DNA of 64,000 nt from Enoplolaimus lenunculus (lineage: Eukaryota; Nematoda; Enoplea; Enoplida; Thoracostomopsidae): NCBI GenBank assembly GCA_030248215.1, contig JASANG010000932.1:248001-312000 (forward strand). Direction: 5' to 3'. The translations under genes were made by a program, and so were the position numbers. Shown in pieces: positions 56,325-64,000 of the stretch (within the stretch, counting starts at the first letter, position 1; each line of letters opens with the position of its first letter). The notes below the pieces were generated by a model. That model did no database searches and was not told where the DNA came from. It saw only the letters and a program-made list of their open reading frames with translations.

Positions 56325-56663
56325 GGCCAATGTAAAAGAACAGGAACGGAACAGTATTATAAGCATATTCCTAAGCCTAAGCCTAAGCTTAAGAATGAGC
56401 TTATTCCTAAGCGTAAGGCTTAGCCTAAGCCTAATCGTAAGAATAAGCATATTCCTAAACCTAAGCCTAAGTTCAAGCGTAAGTATGAGCATATTCCTAA
56501 GCCTAAGCCTAACCTAAGCGTCAGAAAGATCATATTCCTAAACCTAAGCCTACGCTTAAGCCTAAGCATAAGCCTAAGCCAAGCAAAAAAATAGTCTAAA
56601 GCTTAAGCTTACTTTATTGCAGGGCCACAGAAAAACGTTCCGCCCCTGATCTTTACATGGGCC
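56325..56663. mobile_element. Family A element
   Basis: GGCCAATGTAAAAGAACAGG to CCTGATCTTTACATGGGCC; flanks ACAAAAGT and ACAGAAAT (6 of 8). Five blocks of 24-42-bp CCTAAGC units. A family H fragment (GCGCTATACTTTTAC) lies at 56268-56310. Confidence 0.87.
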
Positions 56664-56849
56664 ACAGAAATGAAGGCAAAACCGATTTGGTAGCGTGCGA
56701 CAATAATTAATAAACAATTTTAATCGTGCCACACGGCGGAGGACGAATGGAACGCGGCGAGTATAAAGCGACCCTTAATCTAAGCCTGTGGGATGCCGTG
56801 GACAAGTGCCTAAAAACTGGTTTTGCTTCGTTTTTTCATTTGTGTCGTC

Positions 56850-59800
56850 TCATTGTACCCGTAACCGTCGATACAGCAACCATGAATAATAATAAGTTAT
56901 TTCAACACACGATATTGCCGATGCACCCAGGGATATTCCCATAATCCCACCGACGCCGCTTATCACCGTGACAACCTTTTAAATTAAGAAAATTTTTCAT
57001 TGAACTCAAAAAAATAATATTAAGTAACCAGTACATACACTGCAAAAAATGGTGAGTCAAATTGACTCTCTCCGAAATAGGCTTTTTCTGACTAACGCAA
57101 ACTGAGTCAAAATTTGACTCTGACAGAGTCATATTCGACTCAATTTGACTCTGGCGGAGCCGAATTTTGGCTCAGTTTGTGTAGTCAGGAAAAGCCTATT
57201 TTGGAGAGAGTCAATTTCAATTACCAGTATATGCAGTGTAGCAGGGTTCAACCGAAATTCCTGTTCCGGCTGAAATTCCTGCATAAATTCAATTTTTGAT
57301 CCTTTTTCCGTTCCTGCATTTAAAGATGTAGGAACCGGAGTTTCTACGGTTTTGCGGCAAATTATTCATAATAATTTAAATGTTTGAAACTTTGTCTTTG
57401 AAAACTTGCTCTTTCGAAATGAGTGCTTTTGCAATTAGTTTAATGTTATTAATAAACTGTTTCTGATCTGTTTTGGCAAAACTTGATACTGAAAAAGCTC
57501 TAAATTTGCTTAAGCCATTTTTTGGTAACGTTTTCTGAAAAGCCCAACAGTAATTCGGCAATGAAAATTAATATTTCAAATTCGTGTTCATGCAAAGAAA
57601 TTCAATTTCTGTTCCGGTAAAATTTAGTTCACCCTGGTACATAGCTACACCAACATTACAGGACGTAAGTGCTGAATAATTTCGGTACGGAAATTTGACA
57701 AATTAATACGATTTATAGGCAAGAATAAAACTTTTATTGAGGTGATACAACTTTTTCTAGGCTGGCCTAAACTCAACTCTCCAGGGTCATCTCTGGCTTC
57801 GGTCTCGGGTTGTAATTTTCCCAATGTTACTTTTCGTGAAAAAACAGTGCATTGTGCGCATTCTAAGCCTAAGCCTAAGCAAAAATGTAGTCTAAAATCT
57901 ATGCCTACTCTTTTGCAGACCCACTAGAAACTGGAACGGCCCTAAAAGTAACATGGTCCGTAATTATTGGGGAACAGTTTTCACTGCGGTATGGGCCAAT
58001 GTTACTTTAAGGGGCGCAGTAGTAGATTATGCGTATTCCTAAGCCTAAGCCTAAGCCTAAGCGTTGCAAAAAAGTGTTCCTAAGCCTAAGCCTAAGCCTA
58101 AGCGTTGCAAAAAAGTGTTCCTAAGCCTAAGCCTAAGCCTAAGGAAATAAATATAATCTAGAATCTAAACCTACTCTTTTATAGACCCACCAGAAACCTG
58201 GACGCCCCTTCAAATAACATGGGTCGTCTTATGCATGATGTGTTCATATTTTCAAATGTATATAGCACTTATCTTGAGCGTTGAGAGATTGGTCGTATAG
58301 CTTAGAAATATTACCAAACGGCAGCTTCAAAGCTTTAGCACATTACTGTATTCAATTTATTCCGCGACACCAATTGAAAATTTGAATTAAATTCTAAGAT
58401 ATCCATCAGACTTTATTTAGTAGTAATAAAGTGAACAATTAAAACTTACCGTGTGTAGACTTTGTTCAATTTTTCTTGGATACAGCAGAGAACCGAAGTA
58501 TACTTTAACTTGTATCACATCTCTAAAAATATAAATAAATAAGTATATAAATAAATACATAAAAAATAAATAAATGCATAAATTATATAAAAAAAGTTAA
58601 TAAATAAGTACGTAAATAAATAAATTTTATAAATAAGTAAATAAGTAAATTAAATAAATAAATAAATAGATAAATAAATTAAATAAATAAGTAAACAAAT
58701 TAATTAATTAAATAAATAAGTAAATAAATTCTTCTAAACACAAAAAATACTTATTTTTGACTACAAAACATTTTTAAATGTTGTAAATCAATTAATGTTT
58801 TGTGGTTAAATTTCCAATTACTCTTCTGCACAGTGTTTAATAGTGCAGCGGGCATATACGCAGTATAAAATCTCCTCAAGACATAAGCTTACTTCAAGCT
58901 TCAGCGTCAAGCTCCTATAGCTGAGTGGTGATGGTACCCGCGTTCTAAATCAACGACTCAGGTTCGGTTGGAAATTTGAAAAATGAATTGCAGTTGCATT
59001 TTTATTAATTCAAAAGGTTCAAAAATGAGTTATTGCGTTTTTATAAACAAACATCACCTGTTATTAATTGAGATGCACGATTTCGAACGATGACACCTCT
59101 GTAACAACATATTTAACAATTTTGGATCATTTCGCTAAAGACGAACATTTCTGGCACACCAGGCCTGTGAGAAGTTTGAACCCTTGACCCCATTGGCACT
59201 CAAAATGTTCGTCACGCTCCGCTCAAACATTTGGGCCCATGTTACTTTAAGGGGCGTCCAGCTTTCTGGTGGGTATATAAAAGAGTAGGTTTAGATTCTA
59301 GATTACTTTTTTAGCTTAGGTTTAGGCTCAGGCTTAGGCTTAGGAACACGCTTAATCTACTGTTGTGCCCCTAAAAATAGCCAGAAATAACTAGTTATCT
59401 CTGCATTGATTAATCAACTCATTAGAATTTACAGTGCATTTAGAGATTATATTTTAATAGCTAAGTAACGTATTCGTCTAATAAATATAGACTAGTGGCT
59501 GTAACCTTTATGGTAGTAGGATTTCAAACGAACGCTTTCGTATCACGTACGCAATCTCAAACTATAAACACTGCTTAAATGCATTTGATAAATAATAGAC
59601 TTTTTACACTTACCAAATTGGTTAATCAATCTATACGTACAATTTCAAAACTTCTTTTAATACTGAGTGCTGAAACGGTGCCCAAAATACGTATACGTAT
59701 TTGTTTTGCGTTCAAGCTTTGGTAGTATAGATTTCAAAATTTTCCTAGCTTGGCTAAAAGTTTTTAATTTCTAAATTAATTTGTAAATATAACGAAAACG

Positions 59801-62800
59801 GACATTGATTTTTACTGAAAACGAGTATAACGACAATTTGTGCCCTTAGTCTAAAAAATTACTTACCGTATAGTCCTGTTTTACTTGTGTTACTGTCGCG
59901 TCATATATAACCGATCTGCAACATAAACCTCTTTAAGTACTTTAGATAAAAACCAGGATACAACCGGAGGTTCGGCTCCGGCTCCGGTAAAATTTTTGCC
60001 GGAGGTTACGGCAATTTTGGTAGTGTAATTTTGCATTAATTTTGCGAAATTTATATGTTTGAACGCGTTTCGTTTTAATTCTGTCGCAATTTTCAGGAAA
60101 GAATTTCCAAATATTCACAGATATTTAGCGTAAAACCAAACAAATTAAGAACATATTGCAGATATTGGCTAAAATTAAGCAGTTAACCATCATCGATACA
60201 ACTTAATTTCGCCCCTCACCTCCGGCTCCGGCAAGTTTTGTTGACCTCCGGCTCCGGTATTTTTCACCTCCGGTTGCACTCTGATAAAAAGTAATTGGTT
60301 AGTTAAATCAAGAGTGCATAATACAAGAGTGCACAACTCTTGGGGTTTCGTCCGCATGGAACAAAATGTAACACCGGGCGTTGCGTTTTTGGCCGACCCC
60401 CTTATGTTTAGGGGGTCGTTGCCACAAGCAAAAACAGTAAATAAACTATAAGGGAATCGTTTTTGTCGCCGGATACATAAATTGTCGTGGTTTGCATAGG
60501 TAGTACCCTCAATCTAGAATAAAGAGGGATAAGGCAAAAACGCAACGCGAGCCGCGTACATTCTTTGCTACACAGAATATACCCAGTTGCATATTCTTGT
60601 TGAAGTATGCATCATCCACTGTTGGTTACATTAATTTTTTAGAAACTTTTCCATTCAAAACTTTGATTTACTATTTCCAAATAGGAAAATTGGCTGAAAT
60701 TTTCAAAACAACAACATAAATCAAAAATTCAAAACCATAATTGTAAATTAAACCATTTCTCACATGAATAATTTCTGATTCGTATACGGCTTATTTTAAG
60801 CCACCATTCGATTCGCATCATCTCCAGTGGGAGGGGCTCCCCGTTCCCCGTCAGCGCTAAGCGATGAGCGCACGACCACGAGCGGGCTTTCATGTCTTGT
60901 GGAGATTTTGTACTGTGTATACGCGTAGCAAAGTGTTATTAAATCACTGCGAATTGCCTATTTATTAATCTACGTATTCTGTTCGCCGCTAAAGTTGCTT
61001 ATAGAATACTCTGTGCGAAAATGGGTTAATGCGTTCTCCACAATATCTCGTGTACACCTTGTGGAAAAATGCACTTGCAATTGACGACGACTTATACTAA
61101 TTGAAAACTAGCAAATAGCGCGGCGTGTGGATTTTATTGTACGACGCCATTGTGAACACCAGCAAGTATCGTTTAAAAATTTCCCACGAACAGGCAATTA
61201 TTAAGTAGGCGGCAGTTGCCAGTGCGTTTTTTCCCACGGTGTATACGAGATATTGTGAAGCACGCATAATCATACTTTGACAGCTTAGTATTTCGGCAAA
61301 AAACGCTTTAGAAATATACCTGCATGGCTCCGGACACGGTCTATGGCAAACACGTCCATTTTGAGGATCAACAGTAGCATTGTGACACATTCGGATCACA
61401 TTTTCAACGCATGACACTGAAAAATATAAAAATATTCGGCCAAATTTCTTTGTTTGACAGTATATATACATATATATTTATTTGTAGAATTTCATATTCG
61501 GCAACTGTGACATGTCAATTGATTGAAGCCATTATTGATAACAGGTGCTGCACACATTTGAGAATACAATTAAAGTTGATCCTAAAATGCCTAAAACGAA
61601 ACATTTATGAATGGAAAATAGCGTCAAATGTTCAATATATTTCGGCCGGCACACACTACACGGAATCTGTTCCGTTGCAAAACTTTAGTCTTCGACCGTA
61701 GTTAAAACAGTCAAATATTACAGATTCGTTGTCTACAGTGAAAACCAACATTTGTGCCCAAATTATCAAATGTGTGTAGCACCTATCACCAGTTGATGAT
61801 AAAAATTGTAGCTTTCCAACCAATGGCCAAATGTAAACAACAGGGACGGAACAGTCTTATAACCATATTCCTAAGCCTAAGCTTAAGCGTAAGAATGAGC
61901 ATATTCCTAATCCTAAGCTTAAGCGTAAGAATGAGCATATTCCTAAGCCTAAGCTTAAGCGTAAGAATGAGCATATTCCTAAGCCTAAGCTTAAGCGTAA
62001 GAATGAGCATATTCCTAATCCTAAGCTTAAGCGTAAGAATGAGCATATTCCTAACCCTAAGCTTAAGCGTAAGAATGAGCATATTCCTAATCCTAAGCTT
62101 AAGCGTAAGAATGAGCATATTCCTAATCCTAAGCTTAAGCGTAAGAATGAGCATATTCCTAATCCTAAGCTTAAGCGTAAGAATGAGCATATTCCTAATC
62201 CTAAGCTTAAGCGTAAGAATGAGCATATTCCTAATCCTAAGCTTAAGCGTAAGAATGAGCATATTCCTAATCCTAAGCTTAAGCGTAAGAATGAGCATAT
62301 TCCTAATCCTAAGCTTAAGCGTAAGAATGAGCATATTCCTAATCCTAAGCTTAAGCGTAAGAATGAGCATATTCCTAATCCTAAGTTTAAGCGTAAGAAT
62401 GAGCATATTCCTAATCCTAAGCTTAAGCGTAAGAATGAGCATATTCCTAATCCTAAGCTTAAGCGTAAGAATGAGCATATTCCTAATCCTAAGCTTAAGC
62501 GTAAGAATGAGCATATTCCTAATCCTAAGCTTAAGCGTAAGAATGAGCATATTCCTAAGCCTAAGCTTAAGCGTAAGAATGAGCATATTCCTAAGCCTAA
62601 GCTTAAGCGTAAGAATGAGCATATTCCTAATCCTAAACTTAAGCGTAAGAATGAGCATATTCCTAATCCTAAGCTTAAGCGTAAGAATGAGCATATTCCT
62701 AATCCTAAGCTTAAGCGTAAGAATGAGCATATTCCTAATCCTAAGCTTAAGCGTAAGAATGAGCATATTCCTAATCCTAAGCTTAAGCGTAAGAATGAGC

Positions 62801-64000
62801 ATATTCCTAATCCTAAGTTTAAGCGTAAGAATGAGCATATTCCTAATCCTAAGCTTAAGCGTAAGAATGAGCATATTCCTAATCCTAAGCTTAAGCGTAA
62901 GAATGAGCATATTCCTAAGCCTAAGCTTAAGCGTAAGAATGAGCATATTCCTAATCCTAAGCTTAAGCGTAAGAATGAGCATATTCCTAATCCTAAGCTT
63001 AAGCGTAAGAATGAGCATATTCCTAATCCTAAGCTTAAGCGTAAGAATGAGCATATTCCTAATCCTAAGTTTAAGCGTAAGAATGAGCATATTCCTAATC
63101 CTAAGCTTAAGCGTAAGAATGAGCATATTCCTAATCCTAAGCTTAAGCGTAAGAATGAGCATATTCCTAATCCTAAGCTTAAGCGTAAGAATGAGCATAT
63201 TCCTAATCCTAAGCTTAAGCGTAAGAATGAGCATATTCCTAATCCTAAGCTTAAGCGTAAGAATGAGCATATTCCTAACCCTAAGCTTAAGCGTAAGAAT
63301 GAGCATATTCCTAACCCTAAGCTTAAGCGTAAGAATGAGCATATTCCTAATCCTAAGCTTAAGCGTAAGAATGAGCATATTCCTAAGCCTAAGCTTAAGC
63401 GTAAGAATGAGCATATTCCTAACCCTAAGCTTAAGCGTAAGAATGAGCATATTTTTAATCCTAAGCTTAAGCGTAAGAATGAGCATATTTTTAATCCTAA
63501 GCTTAAGCGTAAGAATGAGCATATTCCTAACCCTAAGCTTAAGCGTAAGAATGAGCATATTCCTAATCCTAAGCTTAAGCGTAAGAATGAGCATATTCCT
63601 AATCCTAAGCTTAAGCGTAAGAATGAGCATACTCCTAAGCCTCAACGTAAGCCAAGCAAAAAGATTAGTCCAAATCTTAAGCTTGCTCTTTCTAGTCCCA
63701 CAGGAAAACGTTGCGCCCCTGATCTTTAGAAAGGCCGCTACCAATTATGCAAAAATTCAAAATTTAGCATATTTTGCAACCAAATATTAGTCGGCAATTT
63801 TTAGAATTTTCAGATCTGTCGTCTCCGCAATCTGTTTCCGTTTTCTAATTTATTACTCACTGACGATAGGTGCTACATACAGTTGACAATACGGCGCTGG
63901 ACACTGCTTACTGTGTAACTTATCACAATATGGTTTTCCTAGCATCCCAATGTTTGCCACAGGATTGGTACAATTGCATTCGAGTAATGTTTCATACAAT
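56850..64000 (-). CDS. DEG/ENaC sodium-channel subunit, C-terminal part, six exons, continues beyond the window
   Basis: Minus-strand exons in order: 64000-63912, 61416-61320, 59915-59867, 59669-59641, 58522-58450, 56975-56850. All have AG/GT borders and every junction keeps frame (phases 1, 2, 0, 2, 0). They encode 153 residues. The reading follows the degenerin/ENaC C-terminus: LLECNCTNPV and YCDKLHMSCVENVIRMC; VCHRPCPEPC; RSVIYDATV; DVIQVKVYFGSLLYPRKIEQ; then the pore and second membrane helix GVGGIMGISLGASAISCVEI and a short tail YRRLRVQ-stop. GxS of the selectivity filter is seen as GAS. Such subunits form trimeric, usually amiloride-sensitive cation channels in the plasma membrane. The first helix and most of the extracellular domain lie past 64000. 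The 29-nt exon, with a weak GTACGT donor, is the least certain. Introns are full of transposons. Confidence 0.85.
57038..57238. mobile_element. Family D foldback inserted in another element's target duplication
   Basis: CACTGCAAAAAATGGTGAG to TTACCAGTATATGCAGTG; TA at 57036-57037 and 57239-57240. It splits the left GTACATAG of the family U copy at 57242. Confidence 0.9.
57242..57636. mobile_element. Family U hAT-like element
   Basis: CAGGGTTCAACCGAAATTCC to AGTTCACCCTG. The right flank is GTACATAG (57637-57644); the left flank reads GTACATA + family D + TAG, i.e. the same 8 bp when the insert is removed. Confidence 0.88.
57820..57959. mobile_element. Family B element
   Basis: CCCAATGTTACTTTTCGTG to CCCTAAAAGTAACATGGTCC; flanks GTAATTTT and GTAATTAT (7 of 8). 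Confidence 0.87.
57994..58225. mobile_element. Family B element
   Basis: GGCCAATGTTACTTTAAGGG to CCTTCAAATAACATGGGTC, with a 45-bp unit (CCTAAGCCTAAGCGTTGCAA, AAAAGTGTT) twice; flanks end in TATG on both sides. Confidence 0.82.
58243..58300. mobile_element. Family G left-end fragment
   Basis: TCATATTTTCAAATGTATAT and AGCACTTATCTTGAGCG. Confidence 0.5.
58526..58735. repeat. AAAT/TAAA-rich low-complexity tract
   Basis: Irregular ATAAATAAATAAGTA units over about 210 bp, immediately upstream of the 58450-58522 channel exon in the intron. Confidence 0.9.
58860..58975 (+). mobile_element. SINE2 copy
   Basis: CAGTATAAAATCTCCTCAAG, AAGCTCCTATAGCTGAGTGG, TGATGGTACCCGCG, B box degenerate. Confidence 0.55.
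59234..59378. mobile_element. Family B element truncated by family E
   Basis: GGCCCATGTTACTTTAAGGG to CTACTGTTGTGCCCCTAAAA, then a family E right-end fragment (59385-59437, ending AGAATTTACAGTG). Confidence 0.75.
59954..60283. mobile_element. Family U hAT-like element
   Basis: CAGGATACAACCGGAGG to CACCTCCGGTTGCACTCTG; flanks ATAAAAAC and ATAAAAAG (7 of 8). Confidence 0.87.
60309..60624. mobile_element. Family F element
   Basis: CAAGAGTGCATAATACAAGAG to GCATCATCCACTGTTG; flanks GTTAAAT and GTTACAT (6 of 7). Confidence 0.85.
60795..60925 (-). mobile_element. SINE2 copy, minus strand
   Basis: Minus strand: CACAGTACAAAATCTCCACA, AGACATGAAAGCCCGCTCG, ATCGCTTAGCGCTGAC; same leader as 27605. Confidence 0.55.
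61031..61262. mobile_element. Element Z: foldback in a channel-gene intron
   Basis: CTCCACAATATCTCGTGTAC plus ACCTTGTGGAAAAATGCACT at the left is the reverse complement, with few changes, of AGTGCGTTTTTTCCCACGGT plus GTATACGAGATATTGTGAAG at the right. No second copy seen. Confidence 0.68.
61825..63737. mobile_element. Family A element, 1.9 kb, with a 36-bp array
   Basis: Left GGCCAAATGTAAACAACAGG; right ACGTTGCGCCCCTGATCTTT, AGAAAGGCCG. Flanks CAACCAAT and CTACCAAT (7 of 8, right end one base longer). Normal copies are 150-340 bp; the excess is the array. Confidence 0.9.
61867..63640 (+). repeat. 36-bp minisatellite, about 49 copies
   Basis: Unit ATTCCTAATCCTAAGCTTAA/GCGTAAGAATGAGCAT. Variation is mostly at CCTAA(T/G/C)CC. 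Neither strand has stops in one frame, so 678- and 652-residue ORFs appear; they are artefacts of a 36-bp (multiple of 3) stop-free unit. Confidence 0.97.

Larger units (their letters stand above)
61756..63897. mobile_element. Family G element split by a giant family A element
   Basis: Left arm GCCCAAATTATCAAATGTGT, AGCACCTATCACCAGTTG; right arm ACTCACTGACGATAGGTGCT, ACAGTTGACAATACGGCGC. Confidence 0.8.

Noticed and set aside
56726-56944. Plus-strand ORF of 72 codons
   Set aside because: It is the shadow of the minus-strand second-membrane-helix exon of the DEG/ENaC gene (56850-56975).
61754-63790. ORFs of 678 (+) and 652 (-) codons
   Set aside because: They are the stop-free frames of a 36-bp tandem repeat; both strands are open, and both extend only where the array extends.

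Overview
The window looks like animal DNA. It has multi-exon genes with GT-AG introns, secreted and membrane proteins of metazoan families, tRNA-derived SINEs and dozens of short inverted-repeat transposons. Two hints point to a nematode with a large, repeat-rich genome. TTAGGC, the nematode telomere hexamer, is scattered everywhere as short runs inside transposons. The two genes with an evident start also carry a (T)TTTCAG/TTTGCAG acceptor about 22-25 nt before the ATG, as trans-spliced nematode genes do. This is an inference; no organism is named in the sequence.

Four genes are supported by protein-family logic. (1) A TXNDC12/AGR-type thioredoxin of the endoplasmic reticulum (+, about 2.4-7.7 kb), in small exons, with a WCHAC active site and a C-terminal KREL. 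(2) and (3) Two LRR-Ig-FN3 single-pass membrane proteins (+, 21.6-24.8 kb and 47.6-51.8 kb). They are paralogues split by one phase-0 intron at the same point of a leucine-rich repeat. (4) The 3' part of a DEG/ENaC sodium-channel subunit (-, 56.85 kb to the window end), in six exons that join in frame. Weaker candidates are a C-type-lectin-like exon (41.06 kb), an FN3-like piece (36.56 kb), a possible first exon (28.94 kb), a possible last exon (55.19 kb) and a frameshifted fragment (0.6-1.0 kb).

Most of the rest is transposon. Family letters used below: A and B have GGCC(A/C)ATGT termini, 8-bp target duplications and TTAGGC-rich interiors. D (CACTGCAAAAAATGG) and E (CACTGTAAATTCC) are TA-flanked foldbacks. 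F has CAAGAGTG ends with 7-bp duplications. G has ATTCTCAAATG ends. H has GGGTGGCGC ends and TTA duplications (Harbinger-like). T (CGTAGCC) and U (CAACCGG) are hAT-like. K, Q, R, V, W, Y and Z are single or few-copy foldbacks. S is a retroposon tail, and SINE1-3 are tRNA-derived. Several families have turned their interior into tandem arrays, the largest being about 49 copies of 36 bp in a channel-gene intron (61.8-63.7 kb).

Nested insertions and split target duplications let the order of several insertions be read directly. Much of this transposon load sits inside the introns of the four genes. No gene is complete enough to infer a shared pathway beyond secretory-path folding (TXNDC12-like) and cell-surface proteins (LRR-Ig-FN3, DEG/ENaC).
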